The position numbers and the translations under genes were made by a program. The notes beneath the pieces were generated by a model, which was not told the origin of the DNA, did no database searches, and was given only the letters and a program-made list of their open reading frames with translations. Below, piece by piece: positions 46,557-55,478 of a DNA stretch of 64,000 bases. This stretch comes from Phenylobacterium sp. CCH9-H3 (GTDB lineage Bacteria > Pseudomonadota > Alphaproteobacteria > Caulobacterales > Caulobacteraceae). Location of the stretch: assembly GCF_001557235.1 (NCBI RefSeq), contig NZ_LSJI01000103.1, positions 58,717 to 122,716 on the forward strand. Reading direction: 5' to 3'. How positions within the stretch are numbered: the stretch's first letter is position 1; every line of letters starts with the position of its first letter.

Positions 46557-47501
46557 ATGCTGCAGGAGGGCCTGGCGCAGGACGCCGCCCATGACCGCAT
46601 GGTGGTGCGGGGGCTGGACGCCTGGAACGGCGTGATCAACGGCGCGTTCGAGAACCTCACCATCGACGCCACGTGCGACGGCTTTGAAGGCGCGATCGAC
46701 ACGCGCCGGTTCGGCGGGCTCGACCTTTCGCGGATCGCCTCCAGCCCGGCGCTCGTGCGGCGCCATCGCCCGTCGGGCGGCGGCGGACCCGGCCGCTACT
46801 TCAAGCTCCACATCCAGGAAACCGGCTCAAGCCTGAACGTCCAGGACGGCCAGGAGGCGGTGCTGGGGCCGGGCGACCTGATGCTGTGCGACTCGTCGCG
46901 CCCCTACAGCATCCGTTTCGATGCGCCCAACCGCATGCTGGTGCTGCGCCTGCCGGAGGATCGTGTCGCCGCACGGTTCGAGGACCCGGACGCCCTGGTC
47001 GGCCGCCGCCTGGGCGTCGAGAGCCTGGGCGCCTCGCTGCTGTCGGCCTTCGTGCACAACCTGTGGACCGCGCCGGCCGCCAACGACGACGAGGCCGACT
47101 GCGAGGGCCCGCTGCTGGACGCGGCCCTGAATCTGCTCGCGGCGGCGAACGGCTTCGCGCCAGCCGCACCGACGGCGCAGGCGAGCTGCCCGCGCCAGCG
47201 GATCCGCCGCTTCGTCGACGAGCACCTCACCGACCCGGAGCTCAGCGTCACCGGCGTCGCCCGCGCCCTGGGGCTCAGCCCCCGCTACGTGCAGATGGCG
47301 TTCGCCGAGATCGCCACCACCCCCCTGGCCTATATCCGCCGCCGGCGGCTGCAACTGGCGGCCCAGCAACTCCGCCGCCAGGGCGCCGGGTGCAACATCA
47401 CCGAGCTGGGCTTTAGCCTGGGTTTCAACGACCTCAGCCACTTCAGCCGCGCCTTCAAGGCCCGCTACGGCGTCGGCCCGCGCGAGTACCGGGCCGCCTG
47501 A
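46557..47501 (+). CDS. AraC-family transcriptional activator (FeaR/AraC_binding_2 type)
   Basis: Regulator of 314 residues. The N-terminal effector domain (about 20-190) shows the cupin-like LGPGDLMLCDSSRPYSIRF of the AraC_binding_2 group that includes FeaR. The C-terminal DNA-binding domain has RIRRFVDEHLTDPELSVTGV, LGLSPRYVQMAF and GFSLGFNDLSHFSRAFKARY. ATG 46557 follows AAAGGGA; GTG 46542 is possible. It precedes the receptor and the aryl-alcohol/aldehyde dehydrogenase genes on the same strand and probably activates them. Confidence 0.88.
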   Translation: MLQEGLAQDAAHDRMVVRGLDAWNGVINGAFENLTIDATCDGFEGAIDTRRFGGLDLSRIASSPALVRRHRPSGGGGPGRYFKLHIQETGSSLNVQDGQEAVLGPGDLMLCDSSRPYSIRFDAPNRMLVLRLPEDRVAARFEDPDALVGRRLGVESLGASLLSAFVHNLWTAPAANDDEADCEGPLLDAALNLLAAANGFAPAAPTAQASCPRQRIRRFVDEHLTDPELSVTGVARALGLSPRYVQMAFAEIATTPLAYIRRRRLQLAAQQLRRQGAGCNITELGFSLGFNDLSHFSRAFKARYGVGPREYRAA

Positions 47502-47619
47502 CGACAAAAGGAGCCCGCCGGTTCGCGGCTGTGAAAGTCGACTTCGCGCCTGGCCAAGCGCCGGCCGGGCCGCAGTGCTCTCCTCAAGGCAACGAGAATG
47601 CCGAGGGGGAGGTCTACGA

Positions 47620-50199
47620 ATGGCTCGCAAGCTGTCGCTCAAGTCCCTGCTGATCGCCGCGTCGGCGCTGCCCATGGCGGCGCCCGGCGTGTCCTGGTCG
47701 CAGGAAGCCGCGCTGGAGGAGGTGGTCGTCACCGCCCAGAAGCGGGCCGAGAACCTGCAGGACGTGCCGATCACGATTTCTGCGTTTACGTCGAGCGCGC
47801 TGCAGGAACGCGCCGTCGGCAACGTCGCCCAACTCTCGAACCTGGCTCCGAACGTCAACCTGGACGCCGGCACGCCGTTCTCGGGGTCGCCATCGGTGCT
47901 GTCGGCGTTCGTGCGCGGCATCGGCTCGGACGACTTCGCCTTCAACATCGACCCCGGCGTCGGCATCTATCTCGACGGCGTCTACCTGGCCCGCACGGTG
48001 GGGGCGAACCAGGACCTGCTCGACGTGGAGCGGGTCGAGATCCTGAAGGGCCCGCAAGGCACCTTGTTCGGCCGCAACACCATCGGCGGCGCCATCTCGA
48101 TCGTGACCCGCGACCCCGGCGACCAGTTCAGGTTCACGGGCGACGTGACCGCCGGCAGCCACAAGCTGCTGCAGGCGCGCGGCAGCGCCGACGTCCCGCT
48201 GGGCGAGAACCTGGCGGCCGCGGTCACGTTCGGCGTCAAGAGCCGGGAGGGCGTCGTCAAGCGGGTCCCGTTCAACGATCCCCGGGCCCGCAACAGCGCC
48301 TCCTTCACGGCCTTTCCCTCGTCCGGATACGACACGGCCGAGCGCGAAGGCGGCGAGAACGGCTGGAACCTGCGCGGCAAATTGAAGTGGACCGGCGACG
48401 CCACCAAGGTCGTGGTGACCGGGGACTACACCCGCGAGGACAGCAGCGGCCTGGCCAACACCCTGCTCACGACGACGGAATTCGTGCCCGGCAACTTCGC
48501 CGGGACGACCAACCTGCCGGGCACGGCCTTCGATCCGACCGCGACGACCGGCTTCCTGTTCGCCGGCCTCTACAACTTCTGCATCGGCTCCACCCAGGCC
48601 CAGATCGCGGCGCGGAACGCCCAGGCGCTGTGCGGCGTGCGTGGAACGCAGGTCCGCCCTGGCCTGCGCGTGCCGTCCATCGCGGGCGTCAACGTCGACG
48701 GTAATCCGAACAACGATCTGCTGCCGTTCGACGGCCGGTTCGTCACCGGCGATCCCGACCGCAGCTACGCCACGGGCAACAGCTTCTCCAAGATGAGCAA
48801 TTGGGGCGTGGCGGCGACGGTCGAGCACGAACTCACCGACGACATCACGCTGAAATCAATCAGCGCCTACCGTGACCTGAGCTGGCGCAGCGGCATGGAC
48901 GCCGACGGGTCGTCCCTGAACGTGCTGCAGCTCAGCTTCGACATGCAGCAGTGGCAGCTCAGCCAGGAGGTCCAGGTGCTGGGTTCGGCCTTCGACGACA
49001 GGCTGCGCTATGTGCTGGGCGGGTACTACTTCAAGGAGAAGGGCAGCCTGCACGACTTCGTCACCTTCGACGAAGGGCTGCTGCAGGTCGACGGGCCCAA
49101 TGACCTGAAGACGGAGAACTACGCCGTCTTCGGCCAGATCGACTGGCGGATCAGCGAGCTGATCGGAATCACGGTCGGCGGCCGCTACACCAAGGAGAAG
49201 AAGGATTTCGAGGGCGGCCAGCAGGACCTCAACGGACTGAACTACAAGCTCTTCGGCTGCTCGGACGCCGATGGAAACATCACGCCGGGCGGACCCTTCC
49301 CGCTGGCGCCGGTCCCTTGCCAGCCGGCCCTGGGCTACCCGAACCCCGCCAACCCGGTGCAGGTCTATGTGCCCGGCGTGAACCACAAGGAATTCAGCGA
49401 TTTCTCGCCGAAGGTCGGCGTGCAGCTGCACCCGAGCGACGAGGTGATGGTCTTCGCGAGCTGGTCCAAGGGCTACAAGACCGGTGGGTGGACCACGCGC
49501 CTGACCAACCCGCAGCCCATAGCGCCCGACTTCGACGAGGAGAAGGCGACCACCTGGGAGGCCGGCTTCAAGACGCGCCTGTTCAACCGTCGGCTGCAGT
49601 TGAACGGCGCGGTCTTCACGACCGATTACAACGGCATCCAGCTCAACTTCCAGCAGGGCACCTCGCCCACGATCCGCAACGCCGGCAACGCCCGGATCGA
49701 CGGGGCGGAGCTGGAGGCGGTGGCCACGCCGCTGGCGGGCCTGACCCTCAACGCCTCGGTCGGCTGGCTTGACGCGCGCTACACTTCGGTCCTGCCGGGC
49801 GTGCTGGCGGTCAGCGGCCCCAACCCGTTCCAGGCGGGCACGTTCAAGGGCGCGCCGCTGCCCAAGACCCCGGACTGGAAGCTCAACTTCAGTCCCCGCT
49901 ACGAGTTCGAGGCGCCCGGCGGCGGTCGCGTGACCCTCCTCGGCGACTGGACCTATGTGTCCAGCGTCTGGAACGACTCCCAGCGCAGCTACGCGCTGAA
50001 GCGGCCCGGGGTCCATCTCCTGAACGCGAGCGCAACCTACGAGGAGCCGAACGGCGCCTGGTCGGTGGCGATCGGCGGGACCAACCTCGGCGATGAGCGC
50101 TACGTGACCACCGGCGGGCTCAACGTGGCCGCCGGCCTGGCGTTCGGCTCCTACAGCCGGCCGCGGGAAGGCTACGTCCGCTTCGGCATGAAGTTCTGA
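47620..50199 (+). CDS. TonB-dependent outer-membrane receptor
   Basis: Outer-membrane receptor of 859 residues. ATG 47620 follows GGGGAGG. The signal peptide (SLKSLLIAASALPMAAPGVS) is followed by a TonB box, LEEVVVTAQKR, the plug motif VEILKGPQGTLFGRNTIGGA and a C-terminal barrel ending REGYVRFGMKF. An insertion with cysteines (residues near 320-345 and 545-570) lengthens the extracellular loops. The aldehyde dehydrogenase gene starts two bases after its stop, so the ligand is probably an aryl alcohol, aldehyde or lignin fragment. Confidence 0.92.
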   Translation: MARKLSLKSLLIAASALPMAAPGVSWSQEAALEEVVVTAQKRAENLQDVPITISAFTSSALQERAVGNVAQLSNLAPNVNLDAGTPFSGSPSVLSAFVRGIGSDDFAFNIDPGVGIYLDGVYLARTVGANQDLLDVERVEILKGPQGTLFGRNTIGGAISIVTRDPGDQFRFTGDVTAGSHKLLQARGSADVPLGENLAAAVTFGVKSREGVVKRVPFNDPRARNSASFTAFPSSGYDTAEREGGENGWNLRGKLKWTGDATKVVVTGDYTREDSSGLANTLLTTTEFVPGNFAGTTNLPGTAFDPTATTGFLFAGLYNFCIGSTQAQIAARNAQALCGVRGTQVRPGLRVPSIAGVNVDGNPNNDLLPFDGRFVTGDPDRSYATGNSFSKMSNWGVAATVEHELTDDITLKSISAYRDLSWRSGMDADGSSLNVLQLSFDMQQWQLSQEVQVLGSAFDDRLRYVLGGYYFKEKGSLHDFVTFDEGLLQVDGPNDLKTENYAVFGQIDWRISELIGITVGGRYTKEKKDFEGGQQDLNGLNYKLFGCSDADGNITPGGPFPLAPVPCQPALGYPNPANPVQVYVPGVNHKEFSDFSPKVGVQLHPSDEVMVFASWSKGYKTGGWTTRLTNPQPIAPDFDEEKATTWEAGFKTRLFNRRLQLNGAVFTTDYNGIQLNFQQGTSPTIRNAGNARIDGAELEAVATPLAGLTLNASVGWLDARYTSVLPGVLAVSGPNPFQAGTFKGAPLPKTPDWKLNFSPRYEFEAPGGGRVTLLGDWTYVSSVWNDSQRSYALKRPGVHLLNASATYEEPNGAWSVAIGGTNLGDERYVTTGGLNVAAGLAFGSYSRPREGYVRFGMKF

Positions 50200-50201
50200 A
50201 C

Positions 50202-51689
50202 ATGGACGCCGACATCAGCTGCGCGCCCGACGGTGTGGCGCCCCTCCTGGCCGAGGCCGATTGGCGCGGACGCCTCTATTCGGGGGGCTGGATCGAGGGC
50301 CGCGGCGGGCTGATCGACGTCGTCGAGCCCGCCACCGGGATGGTCCTGACGCAGGTCGCCCGCGCCGACCGGGGCGACGTCGCCGTCGCGGCGGCGTCCG
50401 CCCGGGCCGCCCAGCCCGCCTGGGCGGCGCTGCCGGCCGATGCGCGGCAGGCGGTGCTGCTGGAAGCCGCCGCGATCCTCGCGGGCAGGGCGGGGGAGCT
50501 GGCGGACTGGATCATGCGCGAGACCGGCTCGGTGGCCGCCAAGGCGGCGGTCGAGCTGGAGCATGCCGCCGGATTCGTGCGCCAGGCCGGCGCCATGGCG
50601 ACCGAGCCGCAGGGCCTGCTGCTGCCGTCCGCGGACAGCCGGCTCAGCATGGCGCGCAGGGTTCCCCTGGGCGTGGTGGCGGTGATCTCGCCGTTCAACT
50701 TCCCGCTGGTGCTGTCGATCCGCGCCGTGGCGCCGGCGGTGGCGGCCGGCAATGCGGTAGTGCTGAAGCCCGACCCGCGGACGCCGGTGAGCGGCGGGTT
50801 CCTGATCGCCCGCGCGTTCGAGGCAGCGGGCCTGCCGCCAGGCCTGCTGCACGTCCTGCCCGGCGACGCCGAGGTGGGCGACGCCCTCTGCCGCGACCCG
50901 AACGTCGCCATGGTGGCCTTCACCGGCTCCACCGCCGCCGGGCGCAAGGTGGGCGAAGTCGCGGGCGCGCACCTGAAGAAGGTGGCGCTGGAGCTGGGCG
51001 GCAAGAACGCCCTGATCGTGCTGGACGACGCCGACCTGGACATCGCCGCCTCGAACGTGGCCTGGGGCGCCTGGCTGCACCAGGGGCAGGTCTGCATGAC
51101 CACGGGCCGGGTGCTGGTGCAGCGGGCGCTGCACGACGGCCTGGTGGCGCGGCTGGTGGACAAGGCCGGGCAACTTCCGGTGGGCGATCCGGCGGTGTCC
51201 GCGCTGGGCCCGCTGATCAGCCCGGCGCAGCGCGACCGGGTCCACGCGATCGTGCAGGACAGCCTGGCGGCGGGCGCCAACCTGGCGGCTGGGGGGACCT
51301 ACCGGGACCTCTTCTACGCGCCGACCGTGCTCACCGGCGTGCAGCCGGGCATGCGGGCGTACGACGAGGAGATCTTCGGCCCCGTGGCCGTGGTCACGGC
51401 CTTCGACGACGACGCTGAGGCGGCGGACCTGGCGAGCCGCGGGGACTACGGGCTTTCGGCCGGAATCATCAGCGGCTCGGTCGGCCGCGCGATGCTGCTG
51501 GGCGAGCGACTGGCGGTCGGCCACCTGCACATCAACGACCAGACCATCGAGGCCGGGCCGCATTCGCCGTTCGGGGGCATGGGCGCCTCGGGCAACGGCA
51601 GCCGGATCAGCGGGCCCGCCAATCTGGACGAATTCACCACCTGGCGCTGGACGACGGTGAAGACCGCGGCCACGCCCTATCCCTTCTAG
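50202..51689 (+). CDS. Benzaldehyde-type aldehyde dehydrogenase
   Basis: ALDH of 495 residues similar to benzaldehyde dehydrogenase XylC and vanillin dehydrogenases. Motifs are [52 protein letters not shown] with the catalytic cysteine, [10 protein letters not shown] and [15 protein letters not shown]. It lies two bases after the receptor gene and eight bases before an alcohol dehydrogenase, so alcohol to aldehyde to acid conversion is implied. Confidence 0.88.
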   Translation: MDADISCAPDGVAPLLAEADWRGRLYSGGWIEGRGGLIDVVEPATGMVLTQVARADRGDVAVAAASARAAQPAWAALPADARQAVLLEAAAILAGRAGELADWIMRETGSVAAKAAVELEHAAGFVRQAGAMATEPQGLLLPSADSRLSMARRVPLGVVAVISPFNFPLVLSIRAVAPAVAAGNAVVLKPDPRTPVSGGFLIARAFEAAGLPPGLLHVLPGDAEVGDALCRDPNVAMVAFTGSTAAGRKVGEVAGAHLKKVALELGGKNALIVLDDADLDIAASNVAWGAWLHQGQVCMTTGRVLVQRALHDGLVARLVDKAGQLPVGDPAVSALGPLISPAQRDRVHAIVQDSLAAGANLAAGGTYRDLFYAPTVLTGVQPGMRAYDEEIFGPVAVVTAFDDDAEAADLASRGDYGLSAGIISGSVGRAMLLGERLAVGHLHINDQTIEAGPHSPFGGMGASGNGSRISGPANLDEFTTWRWTTVKTAATPYPF

Positions 51690-51697
51690 GAGCGGGC

Positions 51698-52798
51698 ATG
51701 CAGATCACCGCCGCGGTCGTCCGCAGCCGCTCGGGTCCGTTTCGTCTCGAGACCCTGGACATCGAGGCGCCGCGCGAAGGCGAGGTGCTGGTCCGCGTGG
51801 TCGCCACGGGCGTCTGCCACACCGACATGGTCATGCGCGACCAGGATCTCCCGACGCCGCAGCCGGTGGTTCTGGGCCATGAAGGGGCCGGTGTGGTCGA
51901 GCGGGTGGGGCCGGGGGTGACCAAGGTGGCGCCGGGCGACCACGTGGTGATGACCTTCAACTCCTGCGGGGGCTGCCCGTCGTGCCGCAACCACGCGCCG
52001 GCCTACTGCCACGAGTTCTTCCCGCGGAACTTCATCGGCGTAAGGCCGGACGGAAGCTCGGGCCTCTCCAGGGACGGCGAGGCGATCCACGCCAACATCT
52101 TCGGCCAGTCGTCGTTCGCGACCCATGCGCTCTGCCACGAGCGCAATGCGGTCAGGGTCCCGCGCACGGCGCCTCTGGCGATCCTGGGGCCGCTGGCCTG
52201 CGGGGTGATGACCGGCGCAGGCGCGGTGATGAACGCGCTGAACGTCGAGGCCGGACGGTCGCTGGTCGTGTTCGGCGCGGGCGCGGTGGGTTTGAGCGCG
52301 ATGCTGGCCGCCGAGGCAGTGGGCGCGGGGCCGATCACCGTGGTGGACATCAACCCGACGCGCCTGGAACTGGCGCTGGAGCTCGGGGCCGACCATGCGC
52401 TGGACGCCCGCCGCGGCGGTGTGGTCGAGCGCATTCGGGAGATCACCGGGGCCGGCGCCGAATATACGCTGGACACCACCGCGAACCTGACGGTGATGCG
52501 CCAGGCGGTCGACGCGCTGGCGCCGCGGGGGATCTGCGGCCTGGTCGGCGCCTCGCGGATGGGCGACGAACTTCGCCTGGACGCGGTGTCGCTGATGAGC
52601 GGCGGCCGGGTGGTCCGTGGGGTCGTCGAAGGCGACGCCGATCCCGACGTCTTCATCCCGCGCCTGATCGAGCTGTATCAGGCGGGGCGCTTCCCCTTCG
52701 ACAGGCTGATCACCTTCTACCCGTTCGAGGCGATCGACCAGGCGGTGGCCGACGGCGAGGCCGGGCGGGTGGTGAAGCCCGTCGTCCGCATGGGCTGA
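51698..52798 (+). CDS. Zinc-dependent aryl-alcohol dehydrogenase (XylB-like)
   Basis: Medium-chain dehydrogenase of 366 residues. Catalytic zinc ligands are in [10 protein letters not shown] and [10 protein letters not shown]; the structural zinc cysteines are in [15 protein letters not shown]. The NAD fold motif is [13 protein letters not shown], with an aspartate in [12 protein letters not shown] that favours NAD. It matches benzyl/aryl-alcohol dehydrogenases. GGAG precedes ATG 51698. It is last in the receptor-ALDH-ADH run and would supply aldehyde to the preceding enzyme. Confidence 0.9.
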   Translation: MQITAAVVRSRSGPFRLETLDIEAPREGEVLVRVVATGVCHTDMVMRDQDLPTPQPVVLGHEGAGVVERVGPGVTKVAPGDHVVMTFNSCGGCPSCRNHAPAYCHEFFPRNFIGVRPDGSSGLSRDGEAIHANIFGQSSFATHALCHERNAVRVPRTAPLAILGPLACGVMTGAGAVMNALNVEAGRSLVVFGAGAVGLSAMLAAEAVGAGPITVVDINPTRLELALELGADHALDARRGGVVERIREITGAGAEYTLDTTANLTVMRQAVDALAPRGICGLVGASRMGDELRLDAVSLMSGGRVVRGVVEGDADPDVFIPRLIELYQAGRFPFDRLITFYPFEAIDQAVADGEAGRVVKPVVRMG

Positions 52799-52948
52799 CC
52801 GCGGCTCCGGCCCAACGACCGTCGAGCGGCGTCCTGCAGGGGCGGGCCGCACAGCGGGGCTGTGGCGCGGCTGCAACATCGTTCGGCGAAATTCACGGTG
52901 ACGCTCTGTCGCAATTGCCGCCGCGCGAAAAACAGCGCCTCAATAATA

Positions 52949-52963
52949 GTTAGCAGGCATAAC
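52949..52963. promoter_or_regulatory. Putative operator GTTA-N7-TAAC
   Basis: An AT-rich spot 62 bases before the receptor at 53025 carries GTTAGCAGGCATAAC. Read on the other strand it agrees with the dyad at 46478-46492 at 12 of 15 bases. The same regulator may act on the AraC gene and this receptor. Confidence 0.38.
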
Positions 52964-53024
52964 AGTTATCCGCGCGACGTCACGTAGCGGAAGGCCCAAG
53001 AACAGCCTGCGCGGAGGAAACACG

Positions 53025-55313
53025 ATGTCCAAGCCCAAGGCTGGAAGCGACGCCGGCTGCCTGACCGTCGGCGGCCTGTTCCTGGCGATGGCCGCCGTGG
53101 CGGCGCCAGCGCCCGCCGCCGCGCAGGCGAGCGGCGAGACGGCCCAGATCGAGGAGGTGGTCGTCACGGCCCGCAAGCGCGAGGAGCGGTTGCAGGACAC
53201 GCCGGTGGCGGTGACGGCGCTGGCGGGCGAGGCCCTGGCGGCCCGCGGCGTCGACAGCGTCGACCAGATCGCCAAGTTCGCGCCCAGCATCCGCTTCGAC
53301 GGCGCCGCGGCCTTGAGCGGCGGCAACTACAACGCCACGGTCTTCATCCGCGGCGTGGGCCAGAACGACTTCGCGATCTTCAGCGATCCGGGCGTCGGCA
53401 TCTACGTCGACGGGGTCTACTACGCCCGTTCGATCGGGGGCACGGTGGATGCCTTCAACGTCGGCCGTATCGAGGTCCTTCGCGGGCCGCAGGGCACGCT
53501 GTTCGGCAAGAACACCATCGGCGGCGCCGTCGTGATCACCACCGCCCAGCCTGGGCGCGAGCCGGGCGGCCAGATCGAGGTGACCACCGGGCGCTACGAC
53601 CGGCTCGACGTGAAGGCGCACGTGGACCTGCCGCTGGGCGAAAACCTCTTCGCCCGCATCTCGGCGGCGCACCTGGGCCGCGACGGGTACGGTAAGCGGC
53701 TGAGCACGGGAGACGACCTGGGCGACCGCAACGCGAACGCCATCCGGGCCCAGTTGCACTGGGACGCCTCGGAGACGGTGACAGTGGACTTCGCCGCCGA
53801 CTACACCCGCGCCCGCGAGAACTCGGCGCCGCAGAAGGCCCTGGTGATCGGCGCGGCGCCCGGTTTCGTCATCGGGCCGTTCCTCGGCAACTTCAACACG
53901 TTCGTCGCGCCCGGCCTGGGCATCACGGCGCCCAACGGCGCGCCGACGCTGAACGCCTCGTTCCTCACCGATAGCCCCTTCACCACCTACGGGACGGGGC
54001 CGAACGTCAACGATCTGGACCTCTGGGGCGCGTCCGGCACGGTGAACTGGGACCTCGGCTCGGTGTCGGTGAAGAGCATCACCGCCATTCGCGGCCTGAA
54101 GGCCACCTTCGCCCGCGACGGAGACAATTCGCCCTTCACCTTCCGCGAGACCTTCAACCACGACGTCCAGGCGCAGGTCAGCCAGGAGTTGCAGTTCAAC
54201 GGCACCGGGTTCGACGACCGCCTGACCTGGGTGGCCGGCCTCTACGGCTTCCGCGAGCGGGGCACGGATTCGGGCTTCGCCAAGCTGGCGCTGGGGTTGG
54301 CGCCCGGCGTCTCACCGCCCCCCTTCAGCCCCTCGGCCTCGGTCTACACGCGCGTCGTCGGCAAGACCTACGCCGCCTTCGCGCAAGGCAGCTTCGCCCT
54401 GACCGACCAACTGAGCGCCACCGTCGGCGCGCGTGTGAACCGCGACGAGAAGACCTACTACCTGGACCACCGTCGCATCCGGGACGGCGGGATCATCGCC
54501 AACCTGACGCGCAAGGGCTCATGGGACTCGTTCACGCCCAAGGTGGGCCTGGAATACAAGGCGACGCCTGACGCGCTGCTTTACGTCTCCGCGGGCAAGG
54601 GCTTCAAGAGCGGCGGCTTTAACGCCCGGCCGCTCAACGACGCCTCCGAGGTCACCGAGTACCAGCCCGAGACGCTGTGGACCTACGAGGGTGGCGTGAA
54701 GACCGCCTGGCTCGATCGCCGGCTGATCCTCAACCTCGCGGGCTATTTCAGCGAGTACAAGGACATCCAGGTCACGGTGAACCAGACGCCCCGCAACTTC
54801 GTGGCCAACGCCGCGGCGGGCGAGGTGAAGGGCGTGGAGTTCGAAGCCCAGGCCAAGCCGTCCGCCGCGTGGGACTTCAACCTGGGCGTCGGCTACATGG
54901 ACGCGGAATACACCTCCGTCGGTCAGGGTCTGGGCGCCGGACAGGTCCTGCCCATCACGGTCGCCACCCACTTCGTGAAGGCGCCCAAGTGGACCGCCAA
55001 CGCCGGCGTCCAGTATACGCACGAGCTGTCTTCGGGCGCGCGGGTCGTCGCTCGCGGCGACTGGAGCCACTACAGCACCGTCTACAACGACGTCGCCAAC
55101 GATCCGGACCTGACGCAGAAGGCCTACGACCTGTTCAGCGCGCGCCTGAGCTTCACCACGGCGGACGGCAAGTGGCAGGCCGCGGTGTTCGGGACCAATC
55201 TCTCGGACGAGCGGTACATGGTCTCCGGTAACGCCTCGTCGGGCTTCGGCCTGAAGGAGGCCAGCTTCGGCCGGCCGCGGGAGTGGGGGGTGAGCCTCAG
55301 CCGAACCTTCTGA
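53025..55313 (+). CDS. TonB-dependent outer-membrane receptor
   Basis: Outer-membrane receptor of 762 residues. ATG 53025 follows GCGGAGG. A signal peptide (VGGLFLAMAAVAAPAPAAAQ) precedes the TonB box IEEVVVTARKRE. The plug motif is IEVLRGPQGTLFGKNTIGGA and the chain ends WGVSLSRTF. The 226 bases before it hold the GTTA-N7-TAAC site and a small AT-rich promoter. It converges on another receptor gene across a strong hairpin. Substrate is not readable. Confidence 0.92.
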   Translation: MSKPKAGSDAGCLTVGGLFLAMAAVAAPAPAAAQASGETAQIEEVVVTARKREERLQDTPVAVTALAGEALAARGVDSVDQIAKFAPSIRFDGAAALSGGNYNATVFIRGVGQNDFAIFSDPGVGIYVDGVYYARSIGGTVDAFNVGRIEVLRGPQGTLFGKNTIGGAVVITTAQPGREPGGQIEVTTGRYDRLDVKAHVDLPLGENLFARISAAHLGRDGYGKRLSTGDDLGDRNANAIRAQLHWDASETVTVDFAADYTRARENSAPQKALVIGAAPGFVIGPFLGNFNTFVAPGLGITAPNGAPTLNASFLTDSPFTTYGTGPNVNDLDLWGASGTVNWDLGSVSVKSITAIRGLKATFARDGDNSPFTFRETFNHDVQAQVSQELQFNGTGFDDRLTWVAGLYGFRERGTDSGFAKLALGLAPGVSPPPFSPSASVYTRVVGKTYAAFAQGSFALTDQLSATVGARVNRDEKTYYLDHRRIRDGGIIANLTRKGSWDSFTPKVGLEYKATPDALLYVSAGKGFKSGGFNARPLNDASEVTEYQPETLWTYEGGVKTAWLDRRLILNLAGYFSEYKDIQVTVNQTPRNFVANAAAGEVKGVEFEAQAKPSAAWDFNLGVGYMDAEYTSVGQGLGAGQVLPITVATHFVKAPKWTANAGVQYTHELSSGARVVARGDWSHYSTVYNDVANDPDLTQKAYDLFSARLSFTTADGKWQAAVFGTNLSDERYMVSGNASSGFGLKEASFGRPREWGVSLSRTF

Positions 55314-55418
55314 CGGAGGCTCGTCCCCTCGACATGTAGAGCGCCTCGGCCGTCGGCGTCCCGGCGGCCGAGGCGGCCGAGGCGGCTGCGCGGGGTCGCC
55401 AACCCTTCCACGACTGCA

Positions 55419-55449
55419 GGGCTCCCACGGCGGCGTTCCGTGGGAGCCC
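55419..55449. terminator. Bidirectional hairpin terminator
   Basis: GGGCTCCCACGG and CCGTGGGAGCCC form a perfect 12-base stem with a seven-base loop in the 165 bases between two convergent receptor genes. No T-run follows on either side. Confidence 0.7.
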
Positions 55450-55478
55450 CTGGCCGGAGGTTTCGAAGGTCGGGGAGA

